In this document: one piece after another, positions 29,663 to 38,516 of the stretch
Layout: each line of letters opens with the position of its first letter
Position numbering within the stretch: position 1 is the first letter of the stretch
NCBI RefSeq assembly: GCF_018760785.1
Contig: NZ_JAHHZO010000001.1
Coordinates: forward strand, 124,001-188,000
Length of the DNA stretch: 64,000 nucleotides
Origin: Rhizobium sp. CSW-27
Lineage (GTDB): Bacteria; Pseudomonadota; Alphaproteobacteria; Rhizobiales; Rhizobiaceae
Reading direction: 5' to 3'
Made by a program: the position numbers and the translations under genes
The notes under the pieces: generated by a model
What the model was told of the DNA's origin: nothing
Databases searched by the model: none
Seen by the model: the letters and a program-made list of their open reading frames with translations, nothing else

Positions 29663-30736
29663 ATGAGCAACGCAGGCAAGAACGGTCTCACCTACAGCGA
29701 TGCGGGCGTCGACATCGACGCGGGCAACCTGATGGTGGAGAAGATCAAGCCGGCCGTACGCTCCACCCGCCGCCCCGGCGCCGATGGCGAGATCGGCGGC
29801 TTCGGCGGCCTGTTCGATCTCAAGGCCGCCGGCTTCACCGATCCGGTTCTGGTGGCCGCCAATGACGGCGTCGGCACGAAACTCAAGATCGCCATCGACG
29901 CCAACCGGCACGACACCGTCGGCATCGACCTTGTCGCCATGTGCGTCAACGATCTCGTGGTGCAGGGCGCCGAGCCCTTGTTCTTCCTCGACTATTTCGC
30001 GACCGGCAAGCTTGATCCGGAACAGGGTGCGGCCATCGTGCTCGGCATTGCCGATGGCTGCCGCCAGGCCGGCTGTGCGCTGATCGGCGGCGAGACCGCC
30101 GAAATGCCTGGCATGTACCGCGACGGCGACTACGACCTTGCAGGCTTTGCGGTCGGCGCCGCCGAGCGCGGTCAGCTGCTGCCCTCCGGCGACCTGATGG
30201 AAGGCGACATCATTCTCGGCCTCGCCTCGTCGGGCGTGCATTCGAACGGCTTCTCGCTGGTGCGCAAGATCGTGTCGCTCTCCGGCCTTGCCTGGGATGC
30301 CCCTGCCCCCTTCGCCGATGGCAAGACGCTGGGCGAAGCGCTGCTGACGCCGACGCGCATCTATGTGAAGCCGCTTCTGAAGGCGATCCGCGAGACGGCC
30401 GGCATCAAGGCGCTCGCCCACATCACCGGCGGCGGTTTCCCGGACAATATTCCGCGCGTGCTGCCGGACAATCTGGCAGCCGAAATCGATCTCGACAGCA
30501 TTCCCGTTCCGCCCGTTTTCTCCTGGCTTGCCGCGACCGGCGGCGTGGCGGCCAATGAAATGCTGCGCACCTTCAACTGCGGCGTCGGCATGATTGCCGT
30601 GGTCTCGGCGGAGAATGTCGCGGCCGTGACCGAGGTTCTGGCGGCCGAAGGCGAGGTCGTCGTGCCGCTCGGCCGCATTGTCGCGCGCCCCGAGGGCGGC
30701 GCCGGCACCGTCTACCAGGGCACGCTCGGTCTATGA
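29663..30736 (+). CDS. purM: Phosphoribosylformylglycinamidine cyclo-ligase (AIR synthetase)
   Basis: PurM closes the imidazole ring in purine synthesis: FGAM plus ATP gives AIR. The 357-residue protein has the family signature [12 protein letters not shown], the loop [16 protein letters not shown], and [17 protein letters not shown] in the active site. It ends with the glycine-rich [17 protein letters not shown]. The start [15 protein letters not shown] is preceded by GGAG; an upstream in-frame extension is unsupported. Its stop overlaps the purN start (ATGA), so consecutive purine enzymes are coupled. Confidence 0.97.
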   Translation: MSNAGKNGLTYSDAGVDIDAGNLMVEKIKPAVRSTRRPGADGEIGGFGGLFDLKAAGFTDPVLVAANDGVGTKLKIAIDANRHDTVGIDLVAMCVNDLVVQGAEPLFFLDYFATGKLDPEQGAAIVLGIADGCRQAGCALIGGETAEMPGMYRDGDYDLAGFAVGAAERGQLLPSGDLMEGDIILGLASSGVHSNGFSLVRKIVSLSGLAWDAPAPFADGKTLGEALLTPTRIYVKPLLKAIRETAGIKALAHITGGGFPDNIPRVLPDNLAAEIDLDSIPVPPVFSWLAATGGVAANEMLRTFNCGVGMIAVVSAENVAAVTEVLAAEGEVVVPLGRIVARPEGGAGTVYQGTLGL

Positions 30737-31389
30737 ACATGGAGAAGAAGCGCGTCGTCGTGCTGATCTCGGGCAGCGGCTCGAACATGGTGGCGCTGGC
30801 CGATGCCTGCGCCGCACCGGATTTCCCGGCCGAGATCGTCGGTGTCATCGCGGACAAGGCCTCGGCCGGCGGGCTTGCAAAAGCGCAAGCCCGCGGCATC
30901 GCCACCTTCGCCTTCGAGCGCAGGGATTTTTCCAGCAAGGCCGATCACGAGGCGGCGGTTCTGGCGGCACTTGCCGAACTGAAGCCCGATCTCGTCTGCC
31001 TCGCGGGCTACATGCGGCTTCTGTCGGCGGCTTTCATCCGCCCCTATGACGGGCGCATCCTCAACATTCATCCCTCGCTGCTGCCGCTGTTTCCCGGCCT
31101 GCACACCCACCAGCGCGCGCTGGAGGCCGGCGTGCGGGTGACCGGCTGCACGGTGCATTTCGTCACCGAAGGCATGGATGAAGGCCCCTGCATCGCCCAG
31201 TCCGTGGTGCCGGTGATGGCCGACGACACCGCCGATACGCTGGCCGCCCGCGTGCTGACGGTCGAGCATCGCACCTATCCGCTGGCACTTCGCCTCGTGG
31301 CGGAGGGCACGGTGCGGATGACGGCCGAAGGCAGGGTGGAGCGCACCGCCAGCACGGTGAGCGCCGAGGCCCGGCTGATCAGCGCCTGA
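30733..31389 (+). CDS. purN: Phosphoribosylglycinamide formyltransferase
   Basis: PurN transfers a formyl group from 10-formyl-tetrahydrofolate to GAR, the third step of purine synthesis. The 218-residue protein shows the N-terminal [15 protein letters not shown] phosphate-binding loop. The catalytic Asn and His are in [16 protein letters not shown], and the Asp in [14 protein letters not shown]. It overlaps purM by four bases and ends the plus-strand operon; the convergent TauE gene stops 30 bp further on. Confidence 0.97.
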   Translation: MNMEKKRVVVLISGSGSNMVALADACAAPDFPAEIVGVIADKASAGGLAKAQARGIATFAFERRDFSSKADHEAAVLAALAELKPDLVCLAGYMRLLSAAFIRPYDGRILNIHPSLLPLFPGLHTHQRALEAGVRVTGCTVHFVTEGMDEGPCIAQSVVPVMADDTADTLAARVLTVEHRTYPLALRLVAEGTVRMTAEGRVERTASTVSAEARLISA

Positions 31390-31419
31390 GCTTCAGCCGG
31401 CCGGCGACGCGGCTGGCGT

Positions 31420-32199
31420 TCACGCGGCCATCGCGCCGAGGCTGCGATAGATCACGTAAAAGGCAACGAGGAAGATCACGCCGGCAAAGATGCGGTTCAG
31501 GGTGTTCTTCTGCGCCGAGAGCCGCGTGGCGGCAAGCGTGCCGACAATGCCGCCGATGACACCACCGAAGATGAATTCCGCCGCCAGCGCCCAGTCCACC
31601 AGTCCGGACAGCGAATAGTTGACGGCAGTGGCAAGCCCGAAGGTGGTGACCGCAAGCAGCGAGGTGCCCACCGCATTGATCATCGGCATTCCGGTGGCGA
31701 AGATGAGCGCCGGCACGATCAGAAAGCCGCCGCCGATGCCGAAGAAGCCGGAAGCCCCGCCGGCAATCAGCGCCATCAGGGCGGTCATCGCGCACATGCG
31801 GCCATCGACGGGACGGGGCGCAGCCTCAACCACCGGTCGTTTGCGCAGCATCAGCGCGCCGACGGCAATCATCACCAGCCCGAAGAAGAACAGCAGCTTG
31901 GAGCCGTCGAGCGCCTTGCCGAGGGTTGAGCCACCGAAGGCGCCGACGACGCCGAGAGCCGCAAACAGCAGACCGCAGCGCCAGCGGACATGGCCTTTCA
32001 CCGCATGGCCGACGAAATTGGCAAAGGCATTGACGGCAACCGCCAGCGCGCCGGTGCCGATTGCCACATGCGGCTGCGTGACGCCCACGACATAAAGCAG
32101 CAGCGGCGTGGCGAGGATGGAGCCGCCGCCACCCAGCAGACCGAGCGTGAAGCCCACCAGCCCGCCCGAGCCGATCGCGGCAGTCAGGTTTGCGGTCAT
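31420..32199 (-). CDS. TauE/SafE family sulfite/sulfur exporter
   Basis: This 259-residue inner-membrane protein has about eight helices of the TauE/SafE family, with the glycine-rich halves GFTLGLLGGGGSILATPLL and GGASGFFGIGGGFLIVPALI typical of the fold. In BigR-controlled operons the TauE member is thought to export sulfite or related sulfur anions made by persulfide oxidation. Its ATG overlaps the stop of the preceding YeeE half (ATGA, 32196-32199), so it is the last gene of the operon. Confidence 0.9.
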   Translation of the reverse strand: MTANLTAAIGSGGLVGFTLGLLGGGGSILATPLLLYVVGVTQPHVAIGTGALAVAVNAFANFVGHAVKGHVRWRCGLLFAALGVVGAFGGSTLGKALDGSKLLFFFGLVMIAVGALMLRKRPVVEAAPRPVDGRMCAMTALMALIAGGASGFFGIGGGFLIVPALIFATGMPMINAVGTSLLAVTTFGLATAVNYSLSGLVDWALAAEFIFGGVIGGIVGTLAATRLSAQKNTLNRIFAGVIFLVAFYVIYRSLGAMAA

Positions 32200-32630
32200 G
32201 ACACGCGCCCCGCCAGAATGCGGTCATGGACCACCATTCCGGCCACCATGGCGACGACGAACAGCAGCCCGGCACCGAAACCGAGCGGCAAGGCGGAGAT
32301 GGCGGGACCGGGGCAGAAGCCGCCAAGACCCCAGCCGATGCCGAAGAGGGCGGAACCGAGCACCAGAGGCCGGTCGATGCGGCGATTGGTGGGGATCTGG
32401 AACTGATCGGCCAGCACCGGATGCGCCATGCGGCGCACCAGCACCATGCCGGCGATCGCTACCAGCACGGCGCCGCCCAGCACGAAGATCAGGCTGGGAT
32501 CCCAGGCGCCGAACAGGTCGAGAAAGCCCTGGACCCGGGCAGGATCAAGCATGCCGGACAGGGAGAGGCCGAAGCCGAACAGCGTGCCGCAGCCAAGGGC
32601 TGCCAGAACGGGACGAAAGGACGTGGTCAT
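32196..32630 (-). CDS. YeeE/YedE family protein, second half-transporter (PmpB-like)
   Basis: This 144-residue membrane protein has four helices. It carries LFGFGLSLSGMLDPARVQGF and IGWGLGGFCPGPAISALPLG, with the conserved Cys in the Phe-Cys-Pro-Gly-Pro segment that handles sulfane or thiosulfate sulfur in YeeE proteins. Full-length YeeE is about twice this size, so this and the neighbouring half probably act together. Start ATG 32630 overlaps the first half's stop (ATGA), and its own stop overlaps the TauE start. A longer in-frame extension upstream overlaps the first half and is rejected. Confidence 0.9.
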   Translation of the reverse strand: MTTSFRPVLAALGCGTLFGFGLSLSGMLDPARVQGFLDLFGAWDPSLIFVLGGAVLVAIAGMVLVRRMAHPVLADQFQIPTNRRIDRPLVLGSALFGIGWGLGGFCPGPAISALPLGFGAGLLFVVAMVAGMVVHDRILAGRVS

Positions 32631-33034
32631 AGGCTTCCCCTCATCAGGGTGACGGTGACGATGCCGGTGATCAGGAAGGTGGCGACGGCCACCATCGAGC
32701 GCGGCGAGAAACGGGCAAGGCCAAGCACGCCGTGGCCGCTGGTGCAGCCGGAGCCCATGCGCGAACCGATGCCGACCAGCAGGCCGGCAAGGATGATCAC
32801 GGGCAGCGAGGCGCTGATCGTCACCGCTGGCCACGCGCCGAAGGCCAGGTGATAGACGAGCGGCCCGAGCAGCAGGCCGATCACGAAGGCGCCGTTGAGC
32901 GCGGCATTCGCCCCTTCCGCCAACCGCCCCACAATGCCGCTGATGCCGGCAATGCGACCGGTGAGAATGAGGTAGAGAATGGCGGAGAGGCCAATCAGCA
33001 GGCCGCCGGCAAAGGAAGTGAGATACTGGCTCAT
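32627..33034 (-). CDS. YeeE/YedE family protein, first half-transporter (PmpA-like)
   Basis: This 135-residue membrane protein has four helices. It begins MSQYLTSFAGGLLIGLSAIL and includes the conserved Cys motif GSRMGSGCTSGHGVLGLAR. Together with the adjacent second half it should form a YeeE-type channel for thiosulfate or persulfide sulfur. ATG 33034 overlaps the bigR stop (ATGA) and is preceded by a suitable site within bigR. Both halves keep the cysteines needed for sulfur relay. Confidence 0.9.
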   Translation of the reverse strand: MSQYLTSFAGGLLIGLSAILYLILTGRIAGISGIVGRLAEGANAALNGAFVIGLLLGPLVYHLAFGAWPAVTISASLPVIILAGLLVGIGSRMGSGCTSGHGVLGLARFSPRSMVAVATFLITGIVTVTLMRGSL

Positions 33035-33378
33035 CGCGGCATGTCCTCCGCGCAATAGATGTCGAACAGCGCGGCGATCAACTGCGCCGTCTTTGCTCCG
33101 GTCAGGCGGTAGAAGATCTGCTTGCCCTCACGACGGGTTTCGACGATTTCGGCCTCGCGCAGCACGGTCAGCTGCTGGGAAAGCGTCGGCTGATGCACGT
33201 CGAGCTTGTCTTCCAGCTCGCCGACGGAAAACTCGCCCTGCACCAGCGTGCAGACGAGCATCAGGCGCACCGGATGGGCGAGCACCTTCAGGTGCCCGGC
33301 CACTTCCGAAGCGCGCGCTTCCATGGCCGTCGGGCTCATGGCCAGCGCGCTCTTCCTGTCGAGAAATTCGGTTACCAT
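33031..33378 (-). CDS. bigR: BigR, ArsR-family sulfide/persulfide-responsive repressor
   Basis: This 115-residue winged-helix repressor of the ArsR/SmtB family has its recognition helix near LDVHQPTLSQQLTVLREA. Cys43 (LMLVCTLVQG) and Cys109 (DIYCAEDMPR) match the pair that forms a disulfide or persulfide link in Xylella and Agrobacterium BigR and releases DNA. It should repress its own operon until sulfide or persulfide builds up. ATG 33378 lies inside the end of blh (7-bp overlap). The perfect inverted repeat upstream of blh is its probable operator. Confidence 0.92.
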   Translation of the reverse strand: MVTEFLDRKSALAMSPTAMEARASEVAGHLKVLAHPVRLMLVCTLVQGEFSVGELEDKLDVHQPTLSQQLTVLREAEIVETRREGKQIFYRLTGAKTAQLIAALFDIYCAEDMPR

Positions 33379-34664
33379 GCGGCCCCCTCCAGCGCGTTCA
33401 GCGGGATCTTCAGATAGCGGCGGCCATTGTCCTCCGGTTCCGGCAGACGTCCGCCGCGCACATTGACCTGCAGCGCATGCAGGATCAGCTTCGGCATGGG
33501 CAGCGTGCGATCGCGTGCCTGACGCAGATCCACGAAGGCGGCCTCGGCAATTCCGGCAAGATGCGGGTTCGTGCGCTTCTGCTCGGCCACCGTGCTTTCC
33601 CACCGCGGATGACGCCCGCCGGGCTGATAGTCGTGACCGGTGAACAGCCGCGTCTCCTCCGGCAGGGCGAGGATCGCCTGGATCGACTGCCAGAGCGCCT
33701 CAGCGCTGCCGCCCGGAAAATCGGCACGAGCGGTGCCGCTGTCCGGCATGAAGATGGTGTCATGCACGAAGGCCGCATCGCCGATGACATAGGTGATGGA
33801 GGCAAGCGTATGGCCCGGCGAGAACATCACCCGCGCATCGATGGAGCCGACCTTGAAGGTATCCCCCTCGGCGAACAGCCGGTCCCATTGCGAGCCGTCG
33901 GTCTGCAGTGCCGGCCAGTTGTAGATGCCCTTCCACAGCTTCTGCACATCAACGACATGGTCGCCGATGGCGGTCGGTGCGCCGGTCTTTTCCTTGAGAT
34001 ACTGCGCAGCGGAGAAATGATCCGCATGGGGATGGGTGTCCAGGATCCACTCGACCGTCAGCCCCTTCTCCGCCACATAGGCGAGAATGCGGTCGGCATT
34101 TGCGGTGGAGGTCTGGCCGGACTTCTCGTCATAATCCAGAACCGGATCGATGATGGCGCAATGACGCGTCGCCGGATCGGCGACGACATACTGCACGCTC
34201 CAGGTGCGCGGGTCGAAGAAGCCCTTGACCTGCGGCCGGCTGTTGTGGCGGCGTTCCAGCCAGGCCACAGCCCCGCTCATGTCCAGCCCGTGCGCGGCAC
34301 CGAGCGCGGCGACCTCATCCATCGTCATTCGGCCCTCGAGCACTTCGCCGATGGCATGCAGCGCGAGAACGCGGGCGCCGCTGCGGCAATAGGCAAAGAC
34401 GGGGCCCTTGGCTTCGGCAAGCGCCGCGCGGAAGGCCTCGACATCCGCCTCCGTCAGCGTCTCCATGGTCACGGGGATGAAGCTGTAGGCGAGGCCTGCC
34501 TCGCGGGCCGCATCGCGGGAGGCGCGATCGCCGGGCGCGCCGTCCTCGCCGTTCGGACGCAGGTTGACGGCAACGGCAAAACCCTGCTGGCGGGCCTCGG
34601 CCAGATCGGCAGCCGTCGGCTGGCCGGCAATGCTGAGACGGTCGTTGATACGAATGCTTTGCAT
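33372..34664 (-). CDS. blh: Blh, rhodanese-like/DUF442 plus persulfide dioxygenase fusion
   Basis: This 430-residue enzyme has an N-terminal DUF442 domain (about 1-110) with a rhodanese-like active loop YCRSGARVLA. A central metallo-beta-lactamase domain of the ETHE1 persulfide-dioxygenase type (about 140-350) carries THPHADHFSA, later FSPGHTLASITY and FTGHDYQPGG. It is expected to oxidise glutathione persulfide to sulfite and so detoxify sulfide. AAGGAG lies 7 bases before ATG 34664. It is the first gene of the operon blh-bigR-YeeE-YeeE-TauE. Confidence 0.93.
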   Translation of the reverse strand: MQSIRINDRLSIAGQPTAADLAEARQQGFAVAVNLRPNGEDGAPGDRASRDAAREAGLAYSFIPVTMETLTEADVEAFRAALAEAKGPVFAYCRSGARVLALHAIGEVLEGRMTMDEVAALGAAHGLDMSGAVAWLERRHNSRPQVKGFFDPRTWSVQYVVADPATRHCAIIDPVLDYDEKSGQTSTANADRILAYVAEKGLTVEWILDTHPHADHFSAAQYLKEKTGAPTAIGDHVVDVQKLWKGIYNWPALQTDGSQWDRLFAEGDTFKVGSIDARVMFSPGHTLASITYVIGDAAFVHDTIFMPDSGTARADFPGGSAEALWQSIQAILALPEETRLFTGHDYQPGGRHPRWESTVAEQKRTNPHLAGIAEAAFVDLRQARDRTLPMPKLILHALQVNVRGGRLPEPEDNGRRYLKIPLNALEGAAW

Positions 34665-34681
34665 GATGGGCTCCTTCGCCT

Positions 34682-34714
34682 TTCAATATACACTTAGATA
34701 TAATGTATATTGAA
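34682..34714. promoter_or_regulatory. Probable BigR operator/promoter
   Basis: TTCAATATACA (34682-34692) is repeated inverted as TGTATATTGAA (34704-34714), a perfect 11-bp inverted repeat with an 11-base AT-rich spacer. It lies 18 bp upstream of the blh ATG, in an otherwise GC-rich sequence. BigR is known to bind an AT-rich inverted repeat that covers the promoter of its own operon, which fits this position. On the minus strand TATATT within the lower arm could act as a -10 box. Confidence 0.8.
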
Positions 34715-34778
34715 GGGCCGCAAGGGGCCTGACATGGTTCTGCGGAGTTTTTTCGATGCACGCGGAATCGCGACCGGC

Positions 34779-35372
34779 TTACCGCAGCGAAGCGCGGTTC
34801 AACTGAGCCCACTGCAGCAGCATGATGGTCTTGCCGTCGCAGATTTCGCCGGTCTCGATCATGCCAAGCGCGCTTGCAAGCGGCACTTCCAGCACCTCGA
34901 TATCCTCGTTCTCCTCGTCCAGCCCGCCGCCTTCGGAAACCCGGTCGCTGGTATCGATGATCGCTGCAAAGAAATGCACGACTTCCGTAACGGCGCCGGG
35001 CGACATGAAGCACTTGAACAGGAAGCGGACATCGCGCACCTGATAGCCGGTTTCCTCGATTGCCTCGCGGCGGATCGCTTCCTCCGGATGTTCGCCATCC
35101 AGCAGGCCGGCCGGCGTCTCGATCAGCCAGCCGGAATAACCGTTGAGATGGGCGGGAATGCGGAACTGCCGCACCAGCACCACCACGTCGCGGGCGGGAT
35201 CGTAGAGCAGGATGGTGGCACCATTTCCGCGATCATAGACCTCGCGCTCCAGCCGATGGGTCACGCCATTGGCACCGCTATAGTCGAAGCTGACCTTGTA
35301 GAGATGGCACCAGTTGTCCGAGAGAAGCTTCTTCTCGACGATGTGGATCGTCGCGTCCTTGCCGCCGCTCAT
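34779..35372 (-). CDS. nudK: NudK-type GDP-mannose pyrophosphatase (Nudix hydrolase)
   Basis: This 197-residue Nudix enzyme cleaves nucleotide sugars such as GDP-mannose. The Nudix box is AGLLDGEHPEEAIRREAIEE followed by Thr-Gly-Tyr. The usual first Gly is Ala, as in E. coli NudK, while the metal-binding Arg-Glu-x2-Glu-Glu is intact. Upstream are the N-terminal strands (LSDNWCHLYKVSFDYSG) and VVLVRQFRIPAHLNGYSGWL, also NudK-like. Its ATG overlaps the stop of the molybdopterin oxidoreductase gene (ATGA, 35369-35372), so the two are coupled. It is separated from blh by the BigR operator. Confidence 0.88.
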   Translation of the reverse strand: MSGGKDATIHIVEKKLLSDNWCHLYKVSFDYSGANGVTHRLEREVYDRGNGATILLYDPARDVVVLVRQFRIPAHLNGYSGWLIETPAGLLDGEHPEEAIRREAIEETGYQVRDVRFLFKCFMSPGAVTEVVHFFAAIIDTSDRVSEGGGLDEENEDIEVLEVPLASALGMIETGEICDGKTIMLLQWAQLNRASLR

Positions 35373-37504
35373 GCCTCGTCCTTCTTCAGCCAGACCCGGT
35401 TGTCATGCACGGCGGCCCCGCCATAGGGCGCCACGGGATCGGCACCGGTCAGAACATTGATGCCCTCGCCATCGAGATGCGCCTTGTTCGGCCAGAGCCC
35501 CTCGGCGATCAGGACACCACGCCGCGCACCGGGCGTCACCTTGGCGTGAATGCGCAGGTCGCCGCGTCGATTGCCGATACGCACCACCGCACCATCCTCG
35601 ATCGCGAGCGCTGCGGCGTCCTCCGGGTGGATCATCACCTCGGGCCGGCCTTCCTTGTCGCGCGAGGTCTTTGTCTCGGCAAAGGTCGAGTTCAGGAAAT
35701 TGCGCGCCGGCGAGGTCGCCAGCCGGAACGGGTGTTCCTCGTCCGCCAGTTCGATGACATCCACCTGATCCGGGAAGGTCGGCAGTTCCGCGTGCGGTCC
35801 CAGCGCGCCGATGCTTGCCGGCGTCTTGTTGGGCGACGGGCCGTTTTCCCAGTCCGGCCGAAAGCGGAATTTCCCATCCGCATAACCGAAACCGTTCAGG
35901 TAATGCGCGTCCTCGAAGGCGGGCTGACAGTCGATCCACTTGTCGACGGAGAGCTGATCATAGCCCGGCAGGCCGTTCGGCGTGAGCATGCGGTCGATAT
36001 GCTCGCGCTCGGAGAGGCCGAAACCCGGATAATGATCGACGCCGAGGCGTTTTGCCAGTTCTTCGATCACGAAGAGATTGGTGCGCACCGTCTCGGGTGG
36101 CTCGACCAGTTTCGGACCGAGCAGGATGTGGTTCTGCCCGCCGGCGCGGTAAAGATCATCATGTTCGACGAACATGGTGGCCGGCAGCACGATATCGGCC
36201 ATTTCGGCCGTATCCGTCATGAACTGCTCATGCACGGCGACAAACAGGTCGTCGCGGGCAAAGCCCTGGCGCACCAGCCGCTGTTCGGGCGCGATGTTCA
36301 TCGGATTGGTGTTCTGGATCAAAAGCGCCGTCACCGGCCCGCGCTGGCGCAGCGCCACCGCATCCCCCGTCAGGACCCGACCGATCTGAGACTGGTCGAG
36401 CATGCGCACGTCCGGATCCATGTAGGCCGTGCCCATCAGCTCGCGCTTGTCGAGCTTGAAGATCTCGCCATTATTGTGGAAGGCGCCGCCGCCTTCATAT
36501 TGCCAGGAGCCGAGCACCGTGGCGATGGAGAGTGCCGCATGCATGGCGACCGTGCCGTTGCGCTGGCGGGTAAAACCATAGCCCAGACGAAAGAAGGTTT
36601 TTTTCGTCGTGCCGACGAGCCGCGCGAAGGTCTCGATCTCCTCGACGGAGAGGCCGGTGATGGCGGAGGCCCATTCCGGCGTCTTCGTTTTGAGATGCGC
36701 TTCGAGGCCTGCCGGATCATCGGCGAACGTTGCCATATAGGCGCGGTCGGCATAGCCGTCGCGGAAGGCGATGTGCATGATCGCGCAGGCGAGTGCCGCA
36801 TCCGTGCCGGGCTTCAGGATGACCTTGATATCGGCCTGCTTCATCGTCGGACTGTCATAGATATCGACGACGACGATCTTCGCGCCCCTTTCCTTGCGCG
36901 CCTTCACCGCATGCGTCATCACGTTCACCTGGGTGGCGACCGGATTGGTGCCCCAGATGACGACGCAATCGGATTTCGCCATCTCGCGCGGATCGGGACC
37001 ACGCAGCGCACCCGTGCCCATCACATAACCGGTCCAGGCCATATTGGTGCAGATGGAGCCGAAAAAGCCGGAATAGCGCTTGGCGTGGCGCAGCCGCTCG
37101 ATCGAATCGCGTTGCACCTGCCCCATGGTGCCAGCGTAGAAATAGGGCCAGATGGCCTCGGCACCAGATGCGGCTTCGGCTTTCACGAAAGCCTCTGCAA
37201 TCTCGTCGAGGGCCGCCTCCCAGGAGATCTCCTGCCAGGCGCCCTCGCCCTTTACCCCCTTGCGGCGCTTCGGCGTCAACAGCCGGTCGGGATGGTAGAG
37301 ACGTTCGGCATAGCGCGCCACCTTGGCGCAGATGACGCCCGCCGTATAGGTGTTGGCATTGGCGCCGCGCACCCGGCCGATGCGCCCCTCGGCGGTCAGA
37401 TCGACCTCCAGGGCACAGGCGGAGGGACAGTCATGCGGACAGACCGTATGGCCGGTAGTCACGCCGGCGGCACTTTTCGCAGAGATCGGGGTCGCAAGAT
37501 TCAT
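35369..37504 (-). CDS. Molybdopterin-dependent oxidoreductase with N-terminal [4Fe-4S] cluster
   Basis: This 711-residue enzyme belongs to the DMSO-reductase/formate-dehydrogenase superfamily. Cys22, Cys26, Cys30 and Cys59 (CPHDCPSAC, then GVICAK) bind a 4Fe-4S cluster. Then come the bis-MGD cofactor domains (for example VVIWGTNPVATQVNVMTHAV and LLIQNTNPMNIAPEQ) and a C-terminal dinucleotide-binding domain (about 590-711). No Tat signal is seen, so it is probably cytoplasmic. The substrate is unknown. Start MNLATPISAKSA is preferred to an in-frame extension to 37570. It depends on molybdopterin, made with MoaD/MoaE encoded 8 kb away. Confidence 0.9.
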   Translation of the reverse strand: MNLATPISAKSAAGVTTGHTVCPHDCPSACALEVDLTAEGRIGRVRGANANTYTAGVICAKVARYAERLYHPDRLLTPKRRKGVKGEGAWQEISWEAALDEIAEAFVKAEAASGAEAIWPYFYAGTMGQVQRDSIERLRHAKRYSGFFGSICTNMAWTGYVMGTGALRGPDPREMAKSDCVVIWGTNPVATQVNVMTHAVKARKERGAKIVVVDIYDSPTMKQADIKVILKPGTDAALACAIMHIAFRDGYADRAYMATFADDPAGLEAHLKTKTPEWASAITGLSVEEIETFARLVGTTKKTFFRLGYGFTRQRNGTVAMHAALSIATVLGSWQYEGGGAFHNNGEIFKLDKRELMGTAYMDPDVRMLDQSQIGRVLTGDAVALRQRGPVTALLIQNTNPMNIAPEQRLVRQGFARDDLFVAVHEQFMTDTAEMADIVLPATMFVEHDDLYRAGGQNHILLGPKLVEPPETVRTNLFVIEELAKRLGVDHYPGFGLSEREHIDRMLTPNGLPGYDQLSVDKWIDCQPAFEDAHYLNGFGYADGKFRFRPDWENGPSPNKTPASIGALGPHAELPTFPDQVDVIELADEEHPFRLATSPARNFLNSTFAETKTSRDKEGRPEVMIHPEDAAALAIEDGAVVRIGNRRGDLRIHAKVTPGARRGVLIAEGLWPNKAHLDGEGINVLTGADPVAPYGGAAVHDNRVWLKKDEA

Positions 37505-37590
37505 GCCTTTCCTATAGGACAAGCAGGCCGTCGCAGAAAGCCGCTTTTGCGATGCATCAAATCTATTCAAGAGAGCCAGAAGGCCCCGTC

Positions 37591-38457
37591 ATGAACTATC
37601 GGCACATCTACCATGCCGGCAATTTCGCCGATGTCCTGAAACACGCCGTCCTCTGCCTGCTGATCCGCTACATGCAGAAGAAGGACAAGGCGTTTCGGGT
37701 GCTGGACACGCATGCCGGCATCGGCCTTTACGATCTCTCCTCCGAAGAGGCGCAGAAGACTGGTGAATGGCGCGACGGCATTGGCCGGCTGATGGAGGCC
37801 GAACTGGAGCCGCAGGCGGCCGAGATCCTGAAACCCTATCTGGATGCCGTGCGCGACCTGAACCCGACGGGTGCCATCACCCGTTATCCCGGCTCGCCGA
37901 AACTTTCGCGCATGCTGTTTCGCCCGCAGGACAGGCTGGCAGCCATGGAACTGCATCCGGAGGATTATCCGAGACTTGCCCGCCTGTTCGAGGGCGATTT
38001 CCAGGTGCGCGTCACCGAACTCGACGGCTGGCTGTCGCTCGGCGCACATCTGCCGCCGAAGGAGAAGCGCGGCATCGTGCTGGTCGATCCGCCCTTCGAG
38101 GTGGAAGGCGAATACGAACGGCTGGTGAAGGGTCTCTCGACCGCCTGGCGCCGTTTTCCGGGCGGCACCTATTGCCTGTGGTATCCGCTGAAGAAGGGGG
38201 CGCCGATCAAGGAATTCCACGAGGCGCTGCAGGCGCTCGACATTCCGAAGACGCTGTGCACGGAGCTTTCGGTCAAAGGCGACCGCGAGGCCACGGGCCT
38301 TTCCGGCTCCGGCCTCATCGTCGTCAACCCGCCCTTCACGCTGAAGGACGAACTGCATCGCCTGCTGCCGGTGCTGAAGGACGTGCTGGCGCAGGACCGG
38401 TTTGCCTCAACCCGCACCTTCTGGCTGCGCGGCGAAGAGAAGCGCGAGGAGATCTGA
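37591..38457 (+). CDS. rlmJ: 23S rRNA (adenine(2030)-N6)-methyltransferase RlmJ
   Basis: RlmJ methylates A2030 of 23S rRNA using S-adenosylmethionine. The 288-residue protein starts with the family signature MNYRHIYHAGNFADVLKHAV. It has an S-adenosylmethionine-binding VLDTHAGIGLYDL and the catalytic Asp-Pro-Pro-Phe motif in RGIVLVDPPFEVEGEYE. AAGG lies about 8 bases upstream of ATG 37591; the in-frame extension to 37552 lacks conserved residues. It is divergent from the molybdopterin enzyme gene, 86 bp apart. Confidence 0.95.
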   Translation: MNYRHIYHAGNFADVLKHAVLCLLIRYMQKKDKAFRVLDTHAGIGLYDLSSEEAQKTGEWRDGIGRLMEAELEPQAAEILKPYLDAVRDLNPTGAITRYPGSPKLSRMLFRPQDRLAAMELHPEDYPRLARLFEGDFQVRVTELDGWLSLGAHLPPKEKRGIVLVDPPFEVEGEYERLVKGLSTAWRRFPGGTYCLWYPLKKGAPIKEFHEALQALDIPKTLCTELSVKGDREATGLSGSGLIVVNPPFTLKDELHRLLPVLKDVLAQDRFASTRTFWLRGEEKREEI

Positions 38458-38516
38458 CGGACTTGACCACGTGGGGCGGCCTGGGACATGGTTTCGCGCG
38501 TGGTGAGGAGGCTTGG

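Noticed and set aside
35405..37594. 729-codon open frame opposite the molybdopterin oxidoreductase gene
   Set aside because: The minus strand carries the Fe-S cysteines and cofactor domains; the plus-strand product has no recognisable motif.
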